Shown: positions 1 through 7,183 of the stretch, in pieces
How the letters are laid out: each line of letters starts with the position of its first letter
How positions within the stretch are numbered: the stretch's first letter is position 1
Source of the DNA: an uncultured Clostridia bacterium
GTDB lineage: Bacteria; Bacillota; Clostridia; UBA1381; UMGS1253
Assembly (NCBI GenBank): GCA_937892135.1
Contig: CALAUK010000219.1
Location: 1 to 14,963 of the forward strand
Length of the DNA stretch: 14,963 bases
Direction of reading: 5' to 3'
Position numbers and translations under genes: made by a program
Notes under the pieces: generated by a model
The model's input: the letters and a program-made list of their open reading frames with translations, nothing else
Told to the model about the DNA's origin: nothing
The model's database searches: none

Positions 1-15
1 TACGAATATTAAAAC

Positions 16-46
16 AAAAAAGACTTCGCATTGCGAAGTCTTTTTT
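16..46 (-). terminator. Intrinsic terminator of the SDR-PHP-SorE operon
   Basis: A perfect 14-bp stem (16-29 with 33-46) has a 3-base loop, a GC-containing upper part and A/T tracts on both flanks. Read on the minus strand it lies 11 bases past the SorE-like stop codon and ends in a T run. The A tract on the other side means it could also work for plus-strand transcription from the left. Confidence 0.9.
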
Positions 47-56
47 ATTTGACTTA

Positions 57-1319
57 TTAAATCTGTTTTGCGTTAGCAAGAAGATACTTCTCAGCTTCAC
101 CGCACCATAGACCGTTATTGTTTTTAACAATCTTAGCAAGCTCTGCAAACAAAGAATCGTTCTTTCCTTTTTCCTCAAGCTCATCAAGTGCTGTTAAAGG
201 CAAGCTTATGTGATTATAGATAAGCTTCTTACCGCCGGGGATTTTAGGAAGATTTAAAGTTGTTTCAACAACTGCATCAAGACCGCCGATATGAGTTACC
301 ATTGTTGCGGGGTCAATAATGCCCTGGTTAATCATTTCAATAGCTTCCTGCATATCAGTTGTGTTACCGGCATTTGTTCCAACAACGTGTGTTCCGTTAT
401 AGTGAACATTAAAGAAGTTAAACTCTGCTTTAAAGTTTGCATCTGTAGGACCTGCGAAGAAGTTTAAGCATCCGTTGTATGCAAGTATTGCATCAGACTG
501 CTCAACAACTGCTCTTACGGGAGCAAAGCAGATTACATCGTCATAACCTGTGCCACCTGTTAAGTCGCGTAGTACTTTTACGGGATCATCAACAGCCGCT
601 GTGTTAACATAGTGAAGCTCGATACCAAGCTCCTTTGCATGCTCAACAGTGAAGATACTAGCCGCACGAGCAAGGCGCTCTTCATTAATATCTGTTATAA
701 CCAACAAAGAAGGCTTTTTCTCTCCATGAAGTGCAAGGTCGATTGCACCAAGACCCATCGGGCCAACAGAAGCCAAAAGTGCCATCTTGCCACCCTCGAT
801 GATACCCATCTTATGATTGTAGTTACCTGCTTCTGTGTGATACATTGCCTTAAATGTACCAACGATACAGCTCATAGGCTCAGCAAGTGAACCGTAAAAA
901 TATGTATCAGAATTGTACTTTAACAAGCAATCTGACAAAAGTGTTTCAACGGGAATGTTAGCATACTGAGCATCGCCGCCGCAGTTCTGATAAGAATATC
1001 CGGGAGCCTTTAAAGAACCCTTATAGTAGTGAGCGGGCTGAATTGAGAATTTGTCGCCGGGCTTATACTTATGTGTCCAGTTTGCGCCAACCTCAACGAT
1101 TTCGCCGCAGAACTCGTGACCAACGATAATGGGATTATCCTTAACATCATCGGGAACACGCTTGTGGTCTTCTCCCTCTACTGCTGCTTTATATGTACTC
1201 ATACATAAAGAATCGGATATTATTTTTACCCTAACATCATCAGGACCAACATCAGGCAAGTTTATTTCTTCAAGACGAAGATCCATTTTTCCGTGTAATC
1301 TTACTGCTTTAGTTTTCAA
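57..1319 (-). CDS. SorE-like L-sorbose-1-phosphate reductase (zinc-type medium-chain dehydrogenase)
   Basis: This 420-residue medium-chain dehydrogenase most resembles SorE, which reduces L-sorbose 1-phosphate to D-glucitol 6-phosphate in the cytoplasm. The N-terminal part (ISDSLCMSTYKAA, GEDHKRVPDD, GHE) and the SLAEPMSCI stretch near 144-152 match SorE as I recall it. The catalytic zinc ligands are likely Cys39, His68 and Glu69. The four-cysteine structural zinc loop of classical alcohol dehydrogenases is not seen. A Rossmann turn (SVGPMGLG, 185-192) and Asp210 suggest NAD binding. The start is TTG: the preceding in-frame codon is a stop, and GAAAGGGTG lies about 10 bases upstream. It is the last gene of the operon, 26 bases after the PHP gene. 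Substrate specificity is inferred; another sugar-phosphate or polyol substrate is possible. Confidence 0.8.
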   Translation of the reverse strand: MKTKAVRLHGKMDLRLEEINLPDVGPDDVRVKIISDSLCMSTYKAAVEGEDHKRVPDDVKDNPIIVGHEFCGEIVEVGANWTHKYKPGDKFSIQPAHYYKGSLKAPGYSYQNCGGDAQYANIPVETLLSDCLLKYNSDTYFYGSLAEPMSCIVGTFKAMYHTEAGNYNHKMGIIEGGKMALLASVGPMGLGAIDLALHGEKKPSLLVITDINEERLARAASIFTVEHAKELGIELHYVNTAAVDDPVKVLRDLTGGTGYDDVICFAPVRAVVEQSDAILAYNGCLNFFAGPTDANFKAEFNFFNVHYNGTHVVGTNAGNTTDMQEAIEMINQGIIDPATMVTHIGGLDAVVETTLNLPKIPGGKKLIYNHISLPLTALDELEEKGKNDSLFAELAKIVKNNNGLWCGEAEKYLLANAKQI

Positions 1320-1345
1320 TTATAATACACCCTTTCATTTAAAAT

Positions 1346-2515
1346 TTATTTCTGTTCGCGCTTTACAAGGTCCCATGCAACATCAACAAGATGCTTAAAC
1401 TCGGGAAGCTCAAGCTGCTTACAAATCATACTCTGACGGGATGAGTTAACATCTTCGCCCGAGATTTCTGTCATAGAATTTTCACGGCACAATTTCTGAA
1501 GTCTTGCTATCTGCTCTGCCGAGTTACGAGAAGGCATATATGTTATGCCTCTCACGCCTTTGTTTACAAGCATCTTAAACAAGTCGTCTAAAATATCATC
1601 TTCAAATTTTGCCGCCTTTTTATCGCCTGTTACAGAGTTTTTAACATCTCCAAGATAAGGATAGCACAAAATTGCGCCAACCTCATCAGCAAGCTTTATA
1701 GCATCTTCAAAGAACATACACTCATCAGTTGCAGGAATATATATCTTTTCAACCATCTGAGCCTTTAAAACGCCTAAAAGGTCATAAACTCTGTGAGGAT
1801 TATTTAAATCCGAAATAAAGTTAGCTTCTCTTTCAGATAGCGGAATATTAAGGTTGTCACGGATAAAGCCCACGCATTTGTCCGCCTCGCAGGACGCTAA
1901 AATCTTAAGCGCCAAAGCATACAAAAGGTGTCTTTCTGTAACAGAACCGCCCTTGTCAAAAGAAGATAGCGGAATAACCTCTTTTTCAAAATCAAGCTCT
2001 ATTCCGTAAGGTGCCATAATAGAGTTAATATTTGCTACCATCTTCTTGTTTCTTATATTTCTCTTTTCACGAAGGGGTTTAAAAACCTCCTGAACACGAG
2101 CGAATTTATCGGACGGAACGCTGTGAATTGCAATATAAGCGACACCTTTCTGGTCGGGGTTATTAAATCTTAAACCAGCCATTTCGGTGTTAGCCATATT
2201 AACACGGCACTCAATACCGCATGTTGTTCCAACTCCTGCAATTTCGCCGGCTTTTCTAAATTCCTCCGCTCCGCCAATACTGTCATGGTCCATAATACCT
2301 GCTGTCTGCAAGCCTTCTGCACGAGCCGCATAAACTGCAGCTGTCGGAGAGTATGGCGAAAACGAATAAATAGTGTGAATGTGGTTATTGGCAAGATTCG
2401 GGTTTACTGTCGGCTTTTCAGTTTCTTCCTGTAAAAGCTTTTTTAAGTTCTCTAATCTTTCTTCTGCACAATCCACATTTAAAAGCTTAAATTTATCCTG
2501 TAAACGTATGTACAT
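1346..2515 (-). CDS. PHP-domain protein, putative metal-dependent phosphoesterase
   Basis: This 389-residue protein carries the start of a PHP metal-dependent hydrolase fold: HIHT (45-48), DHDS (76-79) and GIE (100-102). Later metal motifs look altered. The usual AHP is CYP (284-286), and the closing SDxH-type motif reads GEDVN (353-357). A long middle insertion (about 105-260) contains TERH (193-196), which might supply other ligands. PHP enzymes include histidinol-phosphate phosphatase and nucleotide or sugar phosphoesterases, so action on a sugar phosphate made or used by the flanking dehydrogenases is plausible but unproven. The start is an ATG with AGGAG 8 bases upstream, only 10 bases after the SDR stop, so the genes are co-transcribed. 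It is not a likely HisK, because it sits in the sugar operon rather than the his operon. Confidence 0.72.
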   Translation of the reverse strand: MYIRLQDKFKLLNVDCAEERLENLKKLLQEETEKPTVNPNLANNHIHTIYSFSPYSPTAAVYAARAEGLQTAGIMDHDSIGGAEEFRKAGEIAGVGTTCGIECRVNMANTEMAGLRFNNPDQKGVAYIAIHSVPSDKFARVQEVFKPLREKRNIRNKKMVANINSIMAPYGIELDFEKEVIPLSSFDKGGSVTERHLLYALALKILASCEADKCVGFIRDNLNIPLSEREANFISDLNNPHRVYDLLGVLKAQMVEKIYIPATDECMFFEDAIKLADEVGAILCYPYLGDVKNSVTGDKKAAKFEDDILDDLFKMLVNKGVRGITYMPSRNSAEQIARLQKLCRENSMTEISGEDVNSSRQSMICKQLELPEFKHLVDVAWDLVKREQK

Positions 2516-2525
2516 AGTTTATCTC

Positions 2526-3398
2526 CTACTTTAACATAGTCTGTCCGCCTGTTACGGGGATCGCCTGTCCTGTCTCATAGCACTGCTCAACACAGTAAAT
2601 TACTGCCTTGGAAACATCGTCAGGTGTGCAGCCTCTGTGAATCGGGGACTTTGAAAGATAAAACTCTTTAACATCCTCAACAGTTTTAGCACCGGGAACT
2701 TTTCCGGCATTTAAGTACTGAACGAAAAGACCTCTTTCAGGGTCAGACCATAAAGGACCGTCATAGAAGTTTCCGGGACAAATTGAGTTAACCTTGATAC
2801 CAAACTCAACTAATTCCAATGCAAAGCTCTGTGTAAGACCGATACCGCCGAACTTACTTCCTGCATAAGCGAAGTTGTTCTTTGAACCAACAAGGCCGGA
2901 CTTTGAGTTAATCTGAATAATATCATACCAGTTCTCAGGAGCTGCCTCGTGCTGAGCCTTCATAATCTCTGAAGCATATTTTGCACAGTAGAAATATCCG
3001 TTATAGTTAACCTTTGTTACAAAGTCAAATGTTTCGGGAGTCATCTCCACCAGGCTTCCTGCTTTTGCAACGCCCGCATTTGCAACAAACACGTCTAGTC
3101 CACCGAAATGAGAAACTGTGTTAATCACAAGCTCTTCAACAGAAGCGGGGTTTGATACATCAACCTTTAAGCCGATTGCAAACTCGCCTAAAGACTTTGC
3201 GGACTCATTTGCAAGCTCTTCGTTAATATCTGCAAGAACAACTGCTGCACCCTCTTTGTAAAGGTAAGATGCAATACCAAAGCCAAAGCCCTGAGCTCCA
3301 CCTGTTACAACAACAATTTTGCCTGCTAATCTGCCATTTGTGGCAGGTCTTTTGTTAACATTTTGTTTAGCGTATTCTTTTGCTTCACATAAATTCAT
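2526..3398 (-). CDS. SrlD/SorD-like sorbitol-6-phosphate dehydrogenase (SDR family)
   Basis: A 290-residue classical short-chain dehydrogenase. It shows TGGAQGFG (32-39), Asp57 at the end of the second strand (NAD preference), NAG (107-109), probable catalytic Asn131, Ser165, and YAGSK with Tyr178 and Lys182. The INSKSG, GLTQS, PIHRGC and TGQAIPVTGGQ stretches resemble glucitol-6-phosphate 2-dehydrogenase (SrlD/SorD), which makes fructose 6-phosphate. About 25 residues precede the Rossmann fold, longer than in most SDRs. The ATG has AGGAG 9 bases upstream. It is the first gene of the operon, behind its own promoter. Paired with the SorE-like enzyme it could isomerise L-sorbose 1-phosphate through glucitol 6-phosphate. 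No phosphotransferase or transporter is adjacent, so the sugar and its entry route are unknown. Confidence 0.8.
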   Translation of the reverse strand: MNLCEAKEYAKQNVNKRPATNGRLAGKIVVVTGGAQGFGFGIASYLYKEGAAVVLADINEELANESAKSLGEFAIGLKVDVSNPASVEELVINTVSHFGGLDVFVANAGVAKAGSLVEMTPETFDFVTKVNYNGYFYCAKYASEIMKAQHEAAPENWYDIIQINSKSGLVGSKNNFAYAGSKFGGIGLTQSFALELVEFGIKVNSICPGNFYDGPLWSDPERGLFVQYLNAGKVPGAKTVEDVKEFYLSKSPIHRGCTPDDVSKAVIYCVEQCYETGQAIPVTGGQTMLK

Positions 3399-3419
3399 AA
3401 CTTCATTCTCCTCACCTTC

Positions 3420-3439
3420 GCGTAAAATTTATTCTACGC
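3420..3439 (-). promoter_or_regulatory. Imperfect dyad, candidate operator of the sugar operon
   Basis: A 20-bp sequence with outer arms GCGTA and TACGC is palindromic at 16 of 20 positions. It lies between the -10 box and the Shine-Dalgarno site of the SDR gene, where a repressor would block transcription. The arms resemble a LacI- or GntR-type site only in general shape. No regulator gene is in the window. Confidence 0.45.
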
Positions 3440-3455
3440 CTATTTAAACATATAC

Positions 3456-3484
3456 ATTATATCAAATAATTTAAATATTTGCAA
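3456..3484 (-). promoter_or_regulatory. Sigma-70-type promoter of the SDR-PHP-SorE operon
   Basis: On the minus strand TTGCAA (3479-3484) and TATAAT (3456-3461) are separated by exactly 17 bases. The start of the SDR gene is about 58 bases further on. The -35 box lies only 17 bases from the inverted-repeat element, so the element is the immediate upstream context of this promoter. Confidence 0.85.
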
Positions 3485-3586
3485 GTACCTTATTAAATTT
3501 TATAAATAATAAAAAGGACTTGCATTGGCCACCACCAGACAAGGAAGTATTGGTTTTGAATGGCTATTTTCCGCTTATACTGCACA

Positions 3587-3624
3587 AAAAAATCCCGAAA
3601 TACGCAAGTATGTCGGGATTTTTT
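3587..3624. terminator. GNRA-capped hairpin inside the element, likely bidirectional terminator
   Basis: A 12-bp outer stem (3587-3598 with 3613-3624: six A-T pairs, then TCCCGA/TCGGGA) is followed by one A/G mismatch and a 4-bp inner stem (ATAC/GTAT) closed by a GCAA tetraloop. The A tract on one side and T tract on the other let it work as an intrinsic terminator on either strand. On the minus strand it is a good candidate for the end of hisZGA-IE transcription. Confidence 0.7.
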
Positions 3625-3704
3625 ATGTTTGTCTAAACGAAAAATATCTCAGTTCAAAACTGCTGTGCACCCTAAAATGCTTAATTTTGGATGAAGTTCA
3701 AGGC

Positions 3705-3742
3705 AAAAAAACGGATAAACCTCGCGGTTTTTTCGTTTTTTT
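3705..3742. repeat. Second long hairpin inside the element
   Basis: A 9-bp outer stem (AAAAAAACG, 3705-3713, with its complement 3734-3742) leads through a short imperfect region to a 5-bp inner stem (AAACC/GGTTT) around a TCGC loop. It ends in a T run on the plus strand and an equally T-rich tail on the minus strand, so it could also end transcription. Confidence 0.65.
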
Positions 3743-3821
3743 AACACAGAAATTCGCCAAAAGTGAGTGTTTTAGGGCAAAACTGCCTTATCTGGTGGTG
3801 GCCTTTGGCAAGTCCTTTTTA

Positions 3822-4463
3822 TTATTTATATCTTGCAGCTAACTCCTCATATATCTCTTCCCATGAAAGGCCTCTTTCGCAAAGCATAACTGTAAGATGA
3901 TATAAAAGGTCTGCTACTTCATAAGAAATTTCTTCTTTGTCAGCATTTTTAGCGCCTATTATAACCTCACTGCACTCCTCGCCGACCTTTTTTAAAATCT
4001 TGTCTATGCCCTTTTCCAAAAGGTAGTTAGTGTATGAGCCCTCCTTAGGATTTTCGGCTCTGTCACAAACAACTTTATATAAATCATCTAAAATTCCGCA
4101 GTCAGACACATGTGAAAGCGAAACTTCTTTTAATTCTCCACCACCGGTAACCTCTCTGTAAAAACAGCTTTTGTTTCCTGTGTGACAAGCTTCTCCCACC
4201 TGCTTTACCTTAAGTAGAATCGTATCCATATCGCAGTCTACATACATATTTTCAAGATACTGAAAATGACCGCTCGTTTCGCCTTTAACCCACACTTCAT
4301 TACGGCTTCTTGAAAAATATGTGCATTTCTTAGTTTCCAAAGTCATCTTAATAGTTTCAGCGTTCATATATGCAACCATAAGCACACGGTTTGTGTCCTT
4401 ATCTGTGACAACTGCAGGAATTAAACCCTTATCGTCAAACTTCAAATCTTTAATAAACTCCAT
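3822..4463 (-). CDS. hisIE: Bifunctional phosphoribosyl-AMP cyclohydrolase / phosphoribosyl-ATP diphosphatase
   Basis: A 213-residue fusion doing steps 2 and 3 of histidine synthesis in the cytoplasm. The N-terminal HisI domain (about 1-105) has AYMN, SRSR, KGETSGH, DCDMD (76-80, metal) and the zinc cysteines Cys77, Cys93 and Cys100 (ACHTG, SCFYR). The C-terminal HisE domain (about 122-213) is MazG-like, with KKVGEECSEV (158-167) and EVADLLYH (182-189). The length is normal for the fusion. The start is ATG with GAGGG 6 bases upstream, 9 bases after hisA. Oddly, its TAA stop (3822-3824) lies inside the right terminal repeat of the adjacent element. The natural ending LAARYK suggests nothing important was lost. 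It is the last gene of this his operon. Confidence 0.97.
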   Translation of the reverse strand: MEFIKDLKFDDKGLIPAVVTDKDTNRVLMVAYMNAETIKMTLETKKCTYFSRSRNEVWVKGETSGHFQYLENMYVDCDMDTILLKVKQVGEACHTGNKSCFYREVTGGGELKEVSLSHVSDCGILDDLYKVVCDRAENPKEGSYTNYLLEKGIDKILKKVGEECSEVIIGAKNADKEEISYEVADLLYHLTVMLCERGLSWEEIYEELAARYK

Positions 4464-4472
4464 TTTAAACCC

Positions 4473-5189
4473 TCATTTCACTTTTTTTAACACACTTTTT
4501 AAATCAACACGGTCTGTATAAAGAGCGCGGCCCACTATTACGCCCGAAACGCCTGTGTCCGAAAGAGAAAAAATATCTTCCTCCGAGCCAATTCCGCCCG
4601 ATGCAATAATGTCTATGCTAACCGCATCTGCCATAACCTTCATCGCTTCTTTATTAGGACCTGTAAGCATTCCGTCAGTTGCGATGTCGGTATATATAAT
4701 AGTCTTAACGCCTAAATCAGCCATCTCCTTTGCAAACTCGACAGCGGTTTTTTCGCTTATCTTCTCCCAGCCATGAGTTGCAACAAATCCGTCTTTAGCA
4801 TCAATTCCTACTGCGATGTGCTCAGAACCGAAAGCTTCTACTGCCTCTTTCACAAGGTCAGGATTTTTAACAGCCGCAGTTCCTATTATAACACGATAAA
4901 CGCCGGAGTCAAGCCTCATTTTTATATCATCAAGGCATCTTACTCCTCCGCCCGTCTGAACTTTCGCATTTACTGTCTTACAAATCTTTTTTATTGCCTC
5001 ACCATTTGTCCATTTTCCGTCAAGTGCGCCGTCTAAGTCCACAACGTGAATAAACTGAGCACCCGCACTTTCCCACTTTTTTGCAATCTCACAAGGGTCT
5101 TTTCCATAAACAGTAATGTCTGAAAATCTTCCCTGAGTAAGCCTTACGCACTCTCCGTTTTTAATATCTATCGCAGGATATATAATCAT
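4473..5189 (-). CDS. hisA: HisA, ProFAR isomerase
   Basis: A 238-residue TIM barrel that isomerises ProFAR to PRFAR in histidine synthesis (step 4). It begins YPAIDIKNGECVRLTQG, with Asp8 as the expected general base. VDLDGA (50-55), QTGGGVR (78-84), GIDAKDG (128-134, Asp130 the expected acid), YTDIATDGMLTGPN (166-179) and ASGGIGS near the C terminus cover both phosphate-binding half-barrels. Length is typical. The ATG has AAAGGAAG upstream, and this site overlaps the end of hisG, since the hisG TGA is only 13 bases away. Its product normally goes to HisF-HisH, which are not encoded here. The related enzymes HisF and TrpF are excluded by the HisA-specific N terminus. Confidence 0.97.
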   Translation of the reverse strand: MIIYPAIDIKNGECVRLTQGRFSDITVYGKDPCEIAKKWESAGAQFIHVVDLDGALDGKWTNGEAIKKICKTVNAKVQTGGGVRCLDDIKMRLDSGVYRVIIGTAAVKNPDLVKEAVEAFGSEHIAVGIDAKDGFVATHGWEKISEKTAVEFAKEMADLGVKTIIYTDIATDGMLTGPNKEAMKVMADAVSIDIIASGGIGSEEDIFSLSDTGVSGVIVGRALYTDRVDLKSVLKKVK

Positions 5190-5202
5190 TTGTATCTTCC
5201 TT

Positions 5203-5862
5203 TCACTCTGCGCTTTCTTCTAAAACCTTTTTAAGCTTGTTTACAATATCCATAATTCTTTCTCTGTTCATTTTCATGCTCACACGGTTTACAACAAACC
5301 TTGCAGAAATGTCGCATATAGTCTCAAGCACCTCAAGGCCATTTTCCTTAAGTGTCTTTCCCGACTCAACAATATCAACTATAACCTCACTAAGTCCCAC
5401 CAAAGGTGCAAGCTCAACAGAGCCGTGAAGCTTTATAATCTCAACTGTTCTGCCTTTTTCACGGAAGAAATAATTAGATGCGATGTTTGTAAACTTAGAC
5501 GCCACTCTTAAGTCATTTCCGTGCTCAAGCCTTTCTTTCATCTCGAGAGGTCCGCAAACACACATTCTGCACTTGCCTACGCCTAAATTTATCATTTCGT
5601 AAAGGTTTCTTCCCTCCTGAAGAAGAGTGTCCTTGCCGACAATTCCTATATCAGCTGCTCCATATTCAACATAAGTCGGAACATCGGAAGCCTTAACAAG
5701 TATAAATTTTATTTTGTTTTCTTCGTCTGTGAATATAAGCTTTCTTGTTTTTGTTCTCATCTCCGAAACATCAAAGCCTATCTGCTCAAATAAATCCATT
5801 GAAATCTCTGCAAGTCGTCCCTTTGCAAGGGCAACTGTAAGATATTTTTTATTACTTTCCAT
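5203..5862 (-). CDS. hisG: ATP phosphoribosyltransferase, short catalytic subunit
   Basis: A 219-residue catalytic subunit that joins ATP and PRPP, the first and committed step of histidine synthesis. The N terminus has ALAKGRLAE (11-19); VEYGAADIGIVGKD (65-78) is the core, and DIVESGKTLKENGL (163-176) is the PRPP-binding signature. It lacks the C-terminal ACT-like regulatory domain found in the ~300-residue long form. Short HisG needs HisZ to form the active, histidine-regulated complex, and hisZ lies directly upstream, 5 bases away. The tight spacing suggests translational coupling. The ATG is preceded by GAAGGGA about 10 bases upstream, inside the end of hisZ. It ends in TGA, a codon read by the RF2 encoded in the neighbouring operon. 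Confidence 0.97.
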   Translation of the reverse strand: MESNKKYLTVALAKGRLAEISMDLFEQIGFDVSEMRTKTRKLIFTDEENKIKFILVKASDVPTYVEYGAADIGIVGKDTLLQEGRNLYEMINLGVGKCRMCVCGPLEMKERLEHGNDLRVASKFTNIASNYFFREKGRTVEIIKLHGSVELAPLVGLSEVIVDIVESGKTLKENGLEVLETICDISARFVVNRVSMKMNRERIMDIVNKLKKVLEESAE

Positions 5863-5867
5863 ATTTC

Positions 5868-7115
5868 TTAAATCCCTTCGTTCAGCAATTCAAAAACGCT
5901 TTTCTCTTTCTCGCTGCCATTTTGATAAACCTTAACGAGACTGTCCGTCTCGACTAAAATAACACAATCCGTTCCTGAAATTTTTGCCTCTTTTTTTGCA
6001 TCCTGGGCGCTTCCGTAGCAGTTTTTAATTATATATCCCTTTGCACGAAGCATATCAGCCACCTTAACTGCATCGGAGTAGTTATTTTTAATGCACAAAA
6101 GTGCGGAAACCTCCGGCGCTTTAAGAGCTTTTTTCTGCCTCTGCATAGCAACAAGCACGCGGTTAACATTTATCGCCATTCCGACTGCGCTTATATCTTT
6201 TCCGAAGCCGCTTATTAAAGAATCGTATCTTCCGCCGCCGCAGATTGCAAAGCCGACATCATAAGTAACTCCCTTAAAAATAACGCCTGTGTAGTAATCT
6301 ATGCTCTGAAGCATTCCGAGGTCTATTGAAACATACTTTGAAAGCCCGCTCGCTTTTATTATTTCATAGACATCTTTTAGGTTTTCTATTGCTTTTTTTG
6401 ACCTGTCATTAAGATTTTTTGTGTATGCTCTTTCCAAAACATCTGCCTCGCCAAATAGCTCGGGCATCATACATAAAAGGTTTTTTATTTCATCATCGCC
6501 TTCATACTTTGAGGCAATATCTTCTATTGAAAGAGAATCCTTTCTGTCTATAAGCTCTCTTATCTTCTCAGTGTCCTCTTCAGATAAGCCTATCTGGCGT
6601 GCCAATCCTTTAAAAAATTCAACCTGACCTATGTCTATCTGAAATTCGTCAAGTCCTGCATTTAAAAGAGCCTTTATAGTAACAATCACAGCTTCGGCAT
6701 CAGCATATGCACCATCTGCGCCGATAAGCTCAATTCCCGCCTGAGTAAACTCAGACGCCATTCCCTGCTCGCCTCTGTTATAACGAAACGCCTCCGAAAC
6801 ATACATAAGTCTTGCAGGAAAATTATCATCTTCCCATTTAGTGCCAATGACTCTCGCGATTGAGGTTGTTATGTCGCCTCGAAGCGCAAGTATTCTTCCC
6901 TCGCTGTCGAAGAACCTGAAAAGCTTTTCCTGACGGATATCTCCCGATGCATCAGTATAGATATTATTATATTCTATGGCAGGAGTCTGAATCTCCTGAT
7001 ATGCATAAGAAGAAAAAGCGCTTCTCATTTTTTCTTCAATATCACGCTTTGCCGAGCACTCATAAGGCATATAGTCAGAAACTCCCTGAGGAGTGTGCAT
7101 TTTTAAGTTTAACAT
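5868..7115 (-). CDS. hisZ: ATP phosphoribosyltransferase regulatory subunit
   Basis: A 415-residue paralogue of histidyl-tRNA synthetase that lacks aminoacylation function and forms the regulatory half of HisZ-HisG. The class II synthetase core is visible: TPQGVSDYMP (8-17), LRGDITTSIAR (78-88), a motif-2 region (SEAFRYNRGEQG, then FTQAGIELIG) and GGGRYDSLISGFG. The synthetase signature around RGLDYYT is replaced by LQSIDYYTGVIF, arguing for HisZ rather than HisS. A C-terminal region (about 325-415) resembles the anticodon-binding-like domain often shortened in HisZ. The ATG has GGATG upstream. Met6 is a possible later start but has no Shine-Dalgarno site. It is the first gene of the operon, about 50 bases after a consensus -10 box. 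No T-box leader fits in the short untranslated region. Confidence 0.93.
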   Translation of the reverse strand: MLNLKMHTPQGVSDYMPYECSAKRDIEEKMRSAFSSYAYQEIQTPAIEYNNIYTDASGDIRQEKLFRFFDSEGRILALRGDITTSIARVIGTKWEDDNFPARLMYVSEAFRYNRGEQGMASEFTQAGIELIGADGAYADAEAVIVTIKALLNAGLDEFQIDIGQVEFFKGLARQIGLSEEDTEKIRELIDRKDSLSIEDIASKYEGDDEIKNLLCMMPELFGEADVLERAYTKNLNDRSKKAIENLKDVYEIIKASGLSKYVSIDLGMLQSIDYYTGVIFKGVTYDVGFAICGGGRYDSLISGFGKDISAVGMAINVNRVLVAMQRQKKALKAPEVSALLCIKNNYSDAVKVADMLRAKGYIIKNCYGSAQDAKKEAKISGTDCVILVETDSLVKVYQNGSEKEKSVFELLNEGI

Positions 7116-7151
7116 TGTATCACATCCGATTTATTAGTTTATCGTATTAAA

Positions 7152-7183
7152 GTGCTAAAGTTATTATAATACACTCTAAGCAC
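7152..7183 (-). promoter_or_regulatory. Inverted repeat around the his promoter -10 box, candidate operator
   Basis: On the minus strand GTGCTTA at one end and TTAGCAC at the other (one mismatch in 7) flank the -10 box of the his promoter, spanning 32 bases. Such a position would suit a repressor that responds to histidine. The arms are short and the family of any regulator is unknown. Confidence 0.35.

Larger units (their letters stand above)
3501..3830. mobile_element. MITE-like structured inverted-repeat element
   Basis: The ends form terminal inverted repeats: 3501-3548 against 3782-3830, with a perfect outer 23 bp, then a 3/4-base mismatch, then 13 identical bases and shorter matches (43 of 48 left-arm bases). 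Between them are two long A/T-flanked hairpins (3587-3624 and 3705-3742). No credible protein is encoded. TTTATA occurs at both edges (3499-3504 and 3825-3830) and might be a target duplication, though such a short AT-rich match is weak evidence. The right arm overlaps the hisIE stop codon. The structure suggests a non-autonomous mobile element or dispersed repeat; no transposase is in the window to assign a family. It also fills the gap between the his operon and the sugar operon and probably ends his transcription. Confidence 0.65.

Noticed and set aside
612..890. Plus-strand open frame inside the SorE-like gene
   Set aside because: It is antisense to a well-supported dehydrogenase, has no ribosome-binding site and no protein-like features.
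3525..3842. Open frame of 105 codons from TTG across the inverted-repeat element
   Set aside because: It begins within one terminal repeat, runs through both hairpins and ends antisense to hisIE. Its sequence is the translation of repeat DNA, with no recognisable domain. The AAGGA before the TTG is part of the repeat arm.
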